Origin: Bacteroides sp.
GTDB taxonomy: Bacteria > Bacteroidota > Bacteroidia > Bacteroidales > Muribaculaceae
Assembly (NCBI GenBank): GCA_014801945.1
Contig: JAAVDF010000003.1
Location: 1 to 33,272, forward strand
Direction: 5' to 3'
Length of the DNA stretch: 33,272 nucleotides
Notes under the pieces: generated by a model
What the model was told of the DNA's origin: nothing
The model's input: only the letters and a program-made list of their open reading frames with translations
Databases searched by the model: none
Position numbers and translations under genes: made by a program
Shown: positions 16,883-25,018 of the stretch, piece by piece
Numbering within the stretch: position 1 is the first letter of the stretch
How the letters are laid out: each line of letters starts with the position of its first letter

Positions 16883-16978
16883 AATAAAAACCAATAACCG
16901 ATTTTTATTCTACTCCCCACGGAATTTCAAAGTATTCCGAAATAAGGGGTTGATAAAAATCGGTTATTGGTTTTTATT
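16883..16978. terminator. Very long hairpin / bidirectional terminator between convergent genes
   Basis: 26-bp perfect arms AATAAAAACCAATAACCGATTTTTAT (16883-16908) / ATAAAAATCGGTTATTGGTTTTTATT (16953-16978), with nested CCCC/GGGG and GGAAT/ATTCC in the loop. Confidence 0.75.
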
Positions 16979-16999
16979 ATGAAAAATCTTACGCGTACA

Positions 17000-18079
17000 T
17001 CAAAGATCAGAGACATCCACATCCATTGAATTGCCATCAGATGCCGATCTTGATTTTTCGGAAGCTGCGCCGGGAGGCACTTCGGCCGGGCCGGAGAGAT
17101 TTACTGAATACCTGTAGCGTTTTCCCGAAAGCCATCTGTTGTCAGGCAGTTTGTCACCAAGTCCAAGACGTATCTGTCCGTAGCCGGGATTGTCTCTGGA
17201 CAGGAGACGATAGTCGGTCGATGAATCGGGCCAAGCCGTAGAGCCGTCGGGATTTTCTATGCGGTAATCGATCTCAAGATAGGAGGAGTTGAAATATGCA
17301 TCGAAATCGAACACACCGAGGCGTGAGGGAATGAAAAAATTATATCCCTGATTGTCCGCTTCAAGCGGAGAGTCGAGAACCGGAGTTCCGTTGTCGGAGA
17401 GGAACACGGGAATTCTTGTTGACTGGCCATAGATGTCCCAGCATTCCGAGACCTGCTCCGGAGTGGTCGAGGAGTTAAATCCCTCGGATGGATAGCGGAA
17501 CTGCCCGACATTGCTGACATTGACTATGGTCGCACTCTTTACCCTCACGCTCCCGGAGGGGAGAGAGGAGTGGATAGTGACACCTACCATTGAAAGTGCG
17601 TGATAGAAATGCAAGCGGAGACGACCGGAAGTCTGCCTGACATTGGCCACGCGGCATACGACCAAGTCCTCCTCGCCACCGTTCTGATACTGCAACATGT
17701 CAAGCCACCAAGGATTAGTATTTATGTCGATCGACGCAGGACTGACGGCGGTGAAACACATCGTATTGCCTGTCCAATCAACGGCCGGGGAATAGCTCCA
17801 GCTGTTAATGCCCGTGCGCACCACCTTAACTCCGTTCATTACGTAGGAATACAGGCTGTAATCGTATGCCCATATTCGGAATTCCGGGATATTCTCGGTA
17901 GTGGTTACGTCGGCAGCCCGTGACTGCGGGATGAATGAGGCTGTTTCCGCATCGAAAGAGATCTGTCTCTCCTCCTGCGGGGATGGTGAAAGGGGTTCGT
18001 CAGAAGACGAGCAGGCGGCGACCGCACAGAGTGCCGTCGCCGCCATGAAGCTATATGGTATGCATATAAAGCTCTTCAT
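17000..18079 (-). CDS. Fimbrillin family lipoprotein
   Basis: Lipobox 'AVAACSSSDE'; 'ISFDAETASF...IPEFRIWAYDYSLYSYVMNGVKVVRTGINSWSYSPAVDWTGNTMCFTAVSP' fimbrillin-like pattern; stop/start overlap with the next gene. Confidence 0.82.
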   Translation of the reverse strand: MKSFICIPYSFMAATALCAVAACSSSDEPLSPSPQEERQISFDAETASFIPQSRAADVTTTENIPEFRIWAYDYSLYSYVMNGVKVVRTGINSWSYSPAVDWTGNTMCFTAVSPASIDINTNPWWLDMLQYQNGGEEDLVVCRVANVRQTSGRLRLHFYHALSMVGVTIHSSLPSGSVRVKSATIVNVSNVGQFRYPSEGFNSSTTPEQVSECWDIYGQSTRIPVFLSDNGTPVLDSPLEADNQGYNFFIPSRLGVFDFDAYFNSSYLEIDYRIENPDGSTAWPDSSTDYRLLSRDNPGYGQIRLGLGDKLPDNRWLSGKRYRYSVNLSGPAEVPPGAASEKSRSASDGNSMDVDVSDL

Positions 18080-19116
18080 CAGTTGTTGATTTGCGAGTCA
18101 ATGAAATCAGGATACTCCTCCACGGTCACGTCAAAGTCGATCTTGCTGGAAGTGGCGGGAGCATCGATGTTGAGAGTGTAGCGATAAGCCTTACCAAGCT
18201 GCCATTCCGTGTCGGATGTCTGGTTGGCGTTGAGCGGGAAATAGATGTAGCCGGCTCCGTCGGCAACCACGTCTGCTGTCTCAGGCCAGATCTTCACACC
18301 GGTGTTGCGGTCAAAGATCTCGCAGAGCACGCGGGCGTAGGCACCGGAGTATGACGTACCGCTGATGTCAGACTTCGGAAGAGTCTGCGGGATGGAGAAG
18401 ATATAGCCGGTGGAAAGGAGTTCCTTGGGGGTATCGGTGGCGAGCATCTCCGATCCTTCGAAAATTCGCTTTTCGGCGGGAGTGCTCTGATCGGTCCATT
18501 CACCTGTCACCTGATTGCCGATAGTGGTGGAGTTATCAGGGAAGTTGAACGAACCGACGGTGTTTGTGCCGAGAAGATCAAGAGCCCTCACGTTGACCGA
18601 CAGAGCCTGTTCGCCTGACTTAGCTACGCGGGGACGGAGCTGGAAGCGCACCTGCGACAGTGCATGGCGGAAGTTGATCTGTACGGGAGTGGCCAATGAT
18701 CCGCTTCGGGTCTCACCGATGTTCACCGAGTAGAGAAGGTCGGTAGAGCCACCGTTGATGAATCCCGGAATGTCGGGATTTGATGAGTCTGATTCCGTGG
18801 CGGTACGGATGGCCGGGCTGTAACTGTAGAAGTTAAGTGGAGTTTCAGCCGGCCAGTACATGGTCGGAGAGTAACTCCAGCCGTTTGACGTACGATCTAC
18901 GGTCACGTCACTCATGTAAGGCTTTCCATCGGCAAAAGCCCACACCTTGAAGTCCTGAAGCGAATTGGTCGTTACAACCTGACGTCCGCTGAGAGGAGCG
19001 GAAGCGTTGAAGGATATGATGTTTCCCGATGAGGGAGCGTCTGAATCGTGGTCGGAGCAAGAGGAAAGAGAGAGTGCTACGGTTGCAGCGATTGCGATGT
19101 GTGTAAGAATTTTCAT
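18079..19116 (-). CDS. Fimbrillin family lipoprotein
   Basis: Lipobox 'LSLSSCSDH'; 'IISFNASAPLSGRQVVTTNSLQDFKVWAFADGKPYMSDVTVDRTSNGWSYSPTMYWPAETPLNFYSYSP'. Confidence 0.87.
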   Translation of the reverse strand: MKILTHIAIAATVALSLSSCSDHDSDAPSSGNIISFNASAPLSGRQVVTTNSLQDFKVWAFADGKPYMSDVTVDRTSNGWSYSPTMYWPAETPLNFYSYSPAIRTATESDSSNPDIPGFINGGSTDLLYSVNIGETRSGSLATPVQINFRHALSQVRFQLRPRVAKSGEQALSVNVRALDLLGTNTVGSFNFPDNSTTIGNQVTGEWTDQSTPAEKRIFEGSEMLATDTPKELLSTGYIFSIPQTLPKSDISGTSYSGAYARVLCEIFDRNTGVKIWPETADVVADGAGYIYFPLNANQTSDTEWQLGKAYRYTLNIDAPATSSKIDFDVTVEEYPDFIDSQINN

Positions 19117-19251
19117 AGTGTCTGTATGTTTTTGATTGTTAGTGTCTTTATTATATACTCTAATAGGGATACAAATATCATGCCAAAAAGGTTTAGATCT
19201 GACGGCATATTAATAATTTGAGTTTCATTAACGTCCGTTATGGATTTCGTG

Positions 19252-20205
19252 TCAGAGTTCGATGTCGATGAAATCCCAGTCATCGATACCTACGTCAAGA
19301 CCTCCACCACCACCTCCCTCACCCGGTTTGATTTCAGGGAGCGATGGCCCTTTTACGCGGATCACGAGGTTCATTGAGTCGGGAGCTTGGAGTATCTGGT
19401 CGGTTACATCATATAGATATACTTTCCGCTCTCCGTCGGCGAGCCACATATAGACGGCAAGACGGCTATGCGGGGAGTCTGATGCCATGCCGAAACTGGT
19501 GACGGTGGAGGAAAGCGATGATGAGTCAAGCGGCGACATGAAACCACCCATCGAAACCGCAGGCCCTGTCTGCCGTTGTCTGATTGGACTATAGCAGGCT
19601 GTAAGGTCGGAAAGCACGGCATAGTATCTGAGGGCAGATTGGAGATTTGTGATATCTGTCATCTCGATATGATAGTCGCGCGTGATTCGCTTTGGAATAA
19701 AACTCACGGTGTCTGTTGCAACTGTTGATCTAATCTCAATCTCCCGCTTTATGTCACACCACATCCTGTCAGGCTGTCCGTAAAGCTTCTGAGGAGGAAA
19801 GGGAAGCTGTTCAGCAGGTATGTCGCCGATCACGATAGGGGATGTGGAGAATGAAAATTCCGAGATATTGTCGATATCGGAGAAAAGTATGTTTTCTGTG
19901 TCGTTGTTGAACGTTACGGCATCGTATGCGCCTTTTGGCATCCTCACCGTGCCTCCTGCAGGGCGGAAATCACTTCTCCAGTAGCTGCCCGGATCATGAT
20001 CGATCGGATAGAAAAGGTTGGCCATTCCGTCGGGCAGGGTTGTTTCCGTCTGATTCCAGTCATAGTCCACGGCTATCAGAGGATTTTCAATTATCCCGAT
20101 GTCCTCGATGAGTTCCTTGTGGGTGCATCCTGTAAGACATACAGACATCAGCAGGGTCATCAGTGACGATCCTCCGAGGGTGGCTATATGTAGGATGTGA
20201 TGCAT
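19252..20205 (-). CDS. DUF5119-type / FimB-Mfa2-like fimbrial accessory lipoprotein
   Basis: Lipobox 'SVCLTGCTHKELIED'; 'VDYDWNQTETTLPDGMANLFYP...GAYDAVTFNNDTENILFSD', a DUF5119-like organisation next to fimbrillins. Confidence 0.78.
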   Translation of the reverse strand: MHHILHIATLGGSSLMTLLMSVCLTGCTHKELIEDIGIIENPLIAVDYDWNQTETTLPDGMANLFYPIDHDPGSYWRSDFRPAGGTVRMPKGAYDAVTFNNDTENILFSDIDNISEFSFSTSPIVIGDIPAEQLPFPPQKLYGQPDRMWCDIKREIEIRSTVATDTVSFIPKRITRDYHIEMTDITNLQSALRYYAVLSDLTACYSPIRQRQTGPAVSMGGFMSPLDSSSLSSTVTSFGMASDSPHSRLAVYMWLADGERKVYLYDVTDQILQAPDSMNLVIRVKGPSLPEIKPGEGGGGGGLDVGIDDWDFIDIEL

Positions 20206-20303
20206 TGTTTATCGTGGCCTTAATGAATGGAGACTTCTTGTTATTTAAACGTTTATGAATAAGGAAAGTTGTAATAAAATATGAGCAGGAAGGCATAAAA
20301 ATC

Positions 20304-20349
20304 AGATAGGTTGTATGGCTTGAGTTTGTGCGAGCCATACAACCTATCT
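20304..20349 (-). terminator. Terminator of the DUF3127 gene
   Basis: AGATAGGTTGTATGGCT (20304-20320) / AGCCATACAACCTATCT (20333-20349), 17-bp perfect stem, T-rich on the minus strand downstream. Confidence 0.75.
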
Positions 20350-20391
20350 AATTTAATTATTCTTTTTCCACCATCCCTGTGGCGCGTGTTA

Positions 20392-20814
20392 TCAGAAGGG
20401 GAGATCGTCGGTAGCCGACGGGCTGAGGTCGGGCACGGGAGGAGCGGGAGCGGCTGCGGGGGCTGCATAGCCTTGCGGCATGTTTTGTGCGGGTCCGTAA
20501 GCAGCGGGTGCACCGTAGGCTGCGGGCTGAGGTGCGGCCATGCCGACGTTGGGATCTTCAGCTTTCCATGCACGCACTTCAACATACCAGCGGCCGTTGT
20601 ATTCACGGCTGTCGATGTCGAAACTGATCTTGACCACCTGTCCTACCTGAAGAGGGTATTGATCGACGCGGTCACCGAAGAAGTTGAAGAATATCTTACG
20701 GGGATATGTCTCCTGTGTTTCAAGTACATATTCACGCTTTTTCCAAGCGTTTCCCTTCTGGGAAGTGCCGCCTACTTCCGGGAGGGCGACAATGATTTTT
20801 CCTGTTACTTCCAT
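20392..20814 (-). CDS. DUF3127 (OB-fold-like) protein with SSB-type C-terminal tail
   Basis: 'MEVTGKIIVALPEVGGTSQKGNAWKKREYVLETQETYPRKIFFNFFGDRVDQYPLQVGQVVKISFDIDSREYNGRWYVEVRAWKAE'; disordered Pro/Ala linker; ends 'ATDDLPF'. Confidence 0.85.
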   Translation of the reverse strand: MEVTGKIIVALPEVGGTSQKGNAWKKREYVLETQETYPRKIFFNFFGDRVDQYPLQVGQVVKISFDIDSREYNGRWYVEVRAWKAEDPNVGMAAPQPAAYGAPAAYGPAQNMPQGYAAPAAAPAPPVPDLSPSATDDLPF

Positions 20815-20911
20815 TTTTGGATATTGAGAGTTTTTTGATTATTCGACTGTGTGGCATCTGATCCGCAGACTGTTTGTATTGCGGGCATTATAGGTCGCCA
20901 AAATCAGAGGC

Positions 20912-20929
20912 TGACTACAAAAGTAGTCA
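20912..20929. promoter_or_regulatory. Palindrome overlapping the putative -7 element of the DUF3127 gene
   Basis: TGACTAC-AAAA-GTAGTCA; the minus strand reads TACTTTTG (TAnnTTTG) inside the palindrome. Confidence 0.45.
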
Positions 20930-20994
20930 AAATTCCCCGACTCTCCAACAAAATCACCCCCTCACTTTTCAACATTCGGCTGGATATTGTAAAA

Positions 20995-21123
20995 TCACAT
21001 CATATCCGGGATGATATTTTTTGCCCATTCATGATGCAGAAATTTTTGCGTAACTGATGTCTTACCAGATCCGTTAGGACCGGCAATAACGATTAGTTCG
21101 GGTTTACGACCGGATTTAACCAT
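20995..21123 (-). pseudogene. Truncated P-loop (zeta-toxin-like) kinase remnant
   Basis: Minus-strand 42-codon ORF MVKSGRKPELIVIAGPNGSGKTSVTQKFLHHEWAKNIIPDMM*: intact Walker A (GPNGSGKT) then stop. Start overlaps the upstream gene end (ATGGTTAA). Confidence 0.75.
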
Positions 21124-21325
21124 TTATGGCACTGTTTATTCTTTCAGCCCATTTGGCAGCTTTTATTTTCGCTCCACAATGTAGCTCTTTGAAGTATTCA
21201 TCAGTAGCCTTTTTTTGACGGATAGAAGCATCCTGAGCAACCTCTTTCATTAATTGCTCAAGCATCTCGTCGCTTGGTTCTTGCCCCGAAGTGAAACGAT
21301 ATGAATTCATTTCTTGTTCCGACAT
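21116..21325 (-). CDS. Small (69 aa) partner/antitoxin-like protein of the P-loop remnant
   Basis: MSEQEMNSYRFTSGQEPSDEMLEQLMKEVAQDASIRQKKATDEYFKELHCGAKIKAAKWAERINSAING; highly charged helical protein overlapping the downstream P-loop ORF. Confidence 0.6.
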   Translation of the reverse strand: MSEQEMNSYRFTSGQEPSDEMLEQLMKEVAQDASIRQKKATDEYFKELHCGAKIKAAKWAERINSAING

Positions 21326-21614
21326 ACCTTATTATGTTATGTTCCATTACAAAGATACAACAAATATTTCATATATTGAACTAATGGTAACTTATTACAA
21401 AATAAACTGGAAAATTTAATAAATATATAATTTAAGGTTAATTAACTTGACAAAACTACCATCATGTTGTATTTTTGTTGGTAAATAGCCAATATGAGGA
21501 TTGCATGGTCCCTGTCTATCTCTGAGTGGTTGTTTTTTTACGATTCGTTTTTAATGGTTTTTTGTTTTTTATTTTTTCCATTATCGTTAATCCTTAATTC
21601 TCCCTCCACTGACT

Positions 21615-22307
21615 ATGAACACTGATTCCCGTCGCACAGAGGCCATCATAGGCCGTGTGCGTTATCTGATGGAACTGCGCCGTATGTCGCAGAGGCAATT
21701 GGCGGCATTGCTCCGGGTGGATGCCTCCAATCTTTCGAAGATACTCAATTGTAAAATTCCTTTTTCGGACGGTATGATAAACCGCATAGTGGCTGATCTC
21801 GGTGTCTCCAAGCAGTGGCTGACCGATGGGGTAGGGCTTCCATTCGACAAGAGTCCTATTGCCAAGGAAATATCCACTGATGCACGTGTGCTCACATCAT
21901 ACAGTCTGCGTGGGACACCTGTCTATGATCTTGACGTGACGGCCGGCTGCCGCAGTCTCGAAGAGCTTTTCGGTGAAGTCAATCCTGTCGGGATGATAGA
22001 CATTCCGGGAATACCTAACGAGGCTAAGATCGTGAAAGTGTATGGCGACAGCATGAAACCGCGCATTATCAATGGTGGCTATGTGGCAATCCGCCGTATA
22101 AAGGATATGCGCAATATATTCTGGGGGCAGATCTATGTGGTGGAATTAGCTGACTTCCGGATGATCAAGTATCTCCGCCGTCATCCTGATCCATCAATGG
22201 TGATTCTCCACAGTGATAATCCTGAATATGACGATATGGATGTGCTCCGCAGCGACATCCGTTCGCTCCACGTCGTGGAAGCGATACTTAACTACGAGAT
22301 AAACTGA
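21615..22307 (+). CDS. XRE/S24 (LexA/CI-like) transcriptional repressor
   Basis: N-terminal HTH 'MSQRQLAALLRVDASNLSKILNCKIPFSDGMINRIVADLGV'; C-terminal S24 peptidase with 'VYGDSMKPRI' Ser and 'FRMIKYLRRH' Lys, plus upstream Ala-Gly in 'DVTAGC'. Confidence 0.9.
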   Translation: MNTDSRRTEAIIGRVRYLMELRRMSQRQLAALLRVDASNLSKILNCKIPFSDGMINRIVADLGVSKQWLTDGVGLPFDKSPIAKEISTDARVLTSYSLRGTPVYDLDVTAGCRSLEELFGEVNPVGMIDIPGIPNEAKIVKVYGDSMKPRIINGGYVAIRRIKDMRNIFWGQIYVVELADFRMIKYLRRHPDPSMVILHSDNPEYDDMDVLRSDIRSLHVVEAILNYEIN

Positions 22308-22870
22308 CCTGCTGCAATGGCCACGCAGATGATCTCTTCGGTGGCCGGAGCGTCGTGGAACGCGAGGTCATACCACTGACCCCTCGCATTGGCTCGTGTG
22401 AAGTCCTGACTGGTGCTTATTTCAGTCAGGCCGAGTCCGGGTGTACGTGCGGCTTTATACACGGCTTCTTTTGCCGTCCAGCATTTCAACAGAAAATTCA
22501 TGGCTGCGCTGGCGGTATTGTCCTCCTCTGTCAGACGCAATTGTTCCGCAGAGTTGAGGAAACGGGAACATACCCGCCGGAGCTGCGGACGCGGACTTTC
22601 GATATCCGCCCCTATAACCTGAGAGTTTTTGCCGACGGCAAGCAGGCATGAGGATGTCGAGTGAGAGAGCGATACGGGGATATCGGTGTATCCGGTAATG
22701 AAGGGTGCGCCGTCAGGGTAATGCGATTTCTTGGCTTCAGGACCGAATGCCGTATGGATGAGGTCGGCTGCGGCCATCTGTTCGCGTTCATGTCGTGTCA
22801 GCGAATCCGGTCCGGATTCTATACCGGTGAGATAGATGGTATAATCATCAGTCTCGATCTGTGTTTTCAT
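22292..22870 (-). CDS. 4'-phosphopantetheinyl transferase superfamily protein
   Basis: 'VPVSLSHSTSSCLLAVG', 'VIGADIESPRPQLRRVCSRFLN', 'LLKCWTAKEAVYKA' Sfp-type motifs. Confidence 0.88.
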   Translation of the reverse strand: MKTQIETDDYTIYLTGIESGPDSLTRHEREQMAAADLIHTAFGPEAKKSHYPDGAPFITGYTDIPVSLSHSTSSCLLAVGKNSQVIGADIESPRPQLRRVCSRFLNSAEQLRLTEEDNTASAAMNFLLKCWTAKEAVYKAARTPGLGLTEISTSQDFTRANARGQWYDLAFHDAPATEEIICVAIAAGQFIS

Positions 22871-23472
22871 AGACTCCGGAGATGTTTTAATGCATGGATC
22901 ATGTCGCGTCGGACAGTCTTCACTATCGGAGCCACGGAATCGGCCGGTGTGTCAGCAGGAAAGTTGAAATAGAGCACTCCTGACAGCACTTTGTTTCCAT
23001 CGTGAGCCAATAGTTGCACCGGTGTGGTCAGCGAACTACGGGTCACTGCAAGCAGTCCCTCCCATCCGCCGTCGGATGTCAGTTCCGTCAGTTCCGTCAC
23101 CGCGCCGCCCGTATTCAGTTCCATGCGTTCACGCCTGTTGTCGAGAATCGCTTTCAGGTCATCAGGTGACTTTGCTCCGGAGAGTGTGAGATAGAGGTGC
23201 GCGTTCTGAAACGTCGGGTAGGTGATATTAATCCACGTTCCTTCATCTTTAGCCTCTCCGCTGACAGTCGCCACGGAGTTTAGCGTAAGACTGACGTTGT
23301 CAAAACTATGTTCGGTATATTCTTCAGCCGGAACTTCTATGCGTGGCCAAGCTTCAGGTTTCGGCACGGTGGCGTCGTTGCCACGTGTTGAGCATGCGCA
23401 TATTCCAGCTGTAGCAAGAGCTACAGCAAGAGTATGAAGGAGCGGTTTGACAGTCAGATTGAGAGACGGCAT
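22867..23472 (-). CDS. gldD: Gliding motility lipoprotein GldD-like
   Basis: Lipobox 'GICACSTRG', 'PKPEAWPRIEVPAEEY', 'WINITYPTFQNAHLYLTLS' as in GldD; directly downstream of gldE. Confidence 0.8.
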   Translation of the reverse strand: MPSLNLTVKPLLHTLAVALATAGICACSTRGNDATVPKPEAWPRIEVPAEEYTEHSFDNVSLTLNSVATVSGEAKDEGTWINITYPTFQNAHLYLTLSGAKSPDDLKAILDNRRERMELNTGGAVTELTELTSDGGWEGLLAVTRSSLTTPVQLLAHDGNKVLSGVLYFNFPADTPADSVAPIVKTVRRDMIHALKHLRSL

Positions 23473-23502
23473 CGGAAGTGGAGATCTTCTGTGGGGGTGG
23501 TA

Positions 23503-24882
23503 TCAGGCTGTGTGCGTGGGTGTCATCTGATCGGCCTGAACTTCAGGCATCACTTTTACACGCACGTTGACGATACGGTGTTGCTGAATTGACAGTACGA
23601 GGAAGCGGCAACGCCCATAGACGATGGACTCTTTTTCTTTAGGGAAGTCACCTTTGATGGCCAGAAGCATACCGGCAAGAGTCTCGCAATCCTCAGTGAC
23701 CTCGGAGTAGTCCTCCTCGTCTAGATCTGTCACGCGGAAGAAGTCGTTAAGAAGAGTCTTACCCTCGAAAATATATGTGTCGTCGGGGAGGCGGCGGTAT
23801 GTTTTCTCCTCCACATCGTATTCGTCGTCGATATCGCCTACAATCTCTTCGAGGACATCCTCAAGTGTCACGATGCCCTGTGTACCACCGAACTCATCGA
23901 CCACAATAGCCAGATGGACGCGGCGCGAGCGGAAATCCTCCAGCAGATCGTCGATCATGCGCGATTCGGGGACATAGTAAGGCTCACGCATTAGTTTTTG
24001 CCATTCAAAGCCCTCCTTGGTCTTGCCGATGTAGGGAAGAAGGTCACGTGAGTAAAGCACACCCTTGATGTTGTCCATCGAATTTTCATAGACAGGCAGG
24101 CGTGCGAAGCCGCTTTCGATGACAACCCTCATGACCTCGGCAAAATCATCTTCGATATCAAGACCGGTTACATCCACGCGGGGGGTCATGACCTCGGAAG
24201 CGGTGGTATCGCCGAATTTAAGGATACCTTCAAGCATGTCCTTGTTGTCACCGTCGCTCACCTGTGCTATTTCGAGAGCCTGCGACAGATCGTCGGCTGT
24301 CACGGAGGTATTCTCCTTGGTGACGACTTTCTTCACAATGCCGCTGCTCTTCACGAGGATTGATGACAGGGGATAGAAAAGTTTGACTCCTGCTTCAAGG
24401 ACCGGAGCGGCCATGCGTGCCCAGCCGAGATTGTTAGAATTGGCGTAGAGCTTTGGCAATATCTCACCGAAAAGCAGGATCAGGAATGTCAGCAACACTG
24501 TCTGGAGGATGAAACTCCACACAGGACTCATCCCGGAGAATACCGGGCCGAGGGCGAAGTTACAGAGCACGACGATGGTGACGTTGACCAGATTGTTGAT
24601 GATGAGGATGGTTGCCAGAAGGCGTTCTGGCACACGGAGCAGACGCAACACACGTTCGCCGGAGGGTGATTCCTCCAGTTCGTCGCACTGAACGGGTGTA
24701 AGCGAGAAGAATGAAATTTCACTTCCCGATACGAAGCCTGAGATCACAAGAGCCACGATTGCCAACGCGAGGGCCACCATCTGGGCCGTCGTCATGGCTG
24801 GTATGCTCAGGAGGGGATTATTGATGATGTCAAGAAGAAGGTTTGCCACCTGTTCAGTGGCCGGTAAAGGATCTGTGTCCAA
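23503..24882 (-). CDS. gldE: Gliding motility-associated GldE / CNNM-CBS-CorC domain membrane protein
   Basis: CNNM TM region, CBS pair ('VMTPRVDVTGLD...GFARLPVYENSMDNIKGVLYSRDLL'; 'HLAIVVDEFGGTQGIVTLEDVLEEIVGDI'), CorC_HlyC C-terminus; linked to gldD. Confidence 0.88.
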   Translation of the reverse strand: MDTDPLPATEQVANLLLDIINNPLLSIPAMTTAQMVALALAIVALVISGFVSGSEISFFSLTPVQCDELEESPSGERVLRLLRVPERLLATILIINNLVNVTIVVLCNFALGPVFSGMSPVWSFILQTVLLTFLILLFGEILPKLYANSNNLGWARMAAPVLEAGVKLFYPLSSILVKSSGIVKKVVTKENTSVTADDLSQALEIAQVSDGDNKDMLEGILKFGDTTASEVMTPRVDVTGLDIEDDFAEVMRVVIESGFARLPVYENSMDNIKGVLYSRDLLPYIGKTKEGFEWQKLMREPYYVPESRMIDDLLEDFRSRRVHLAIVVDEFGGTQGIVTLEDVLEEIVGDIDDEYDVEEKTYRRLPDDTYIFEGKTLLNDFFRVTDLDEEDYSEVTEDCETLAGMLLAIKGDFPKEKESIVYGRCRFLVLSIQQHRIVNVRVKVMPEVQADQMTPTHTA

Positions 24883-25018
24883 GACTGTAAATATAAGTTA
24901 GACAATATCGCGGAGGTTCACCGCAGGTTTATCGCTGCAAAGATAGTAAATTTTTGCTGATTGACATTATAAAATGACATTATAAAAACGCATTGTAATT
25001 CTGGCCGGTGAGGATGCT

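Noticed and set aside
16883-16978. MITE or insertion sequence
   Set aside because: No target-site duplication visible in flanks (…ccgtaa / atgaaa…) and position between convergent genes fits a terminator; kept only as a low-weight alternative.
20311-20838. Plus-strand 175-aa ORF over the DUF3127 gene
   Set aside because: Antisense to the DUF3127 CDS and reading through its terminator hairpin.
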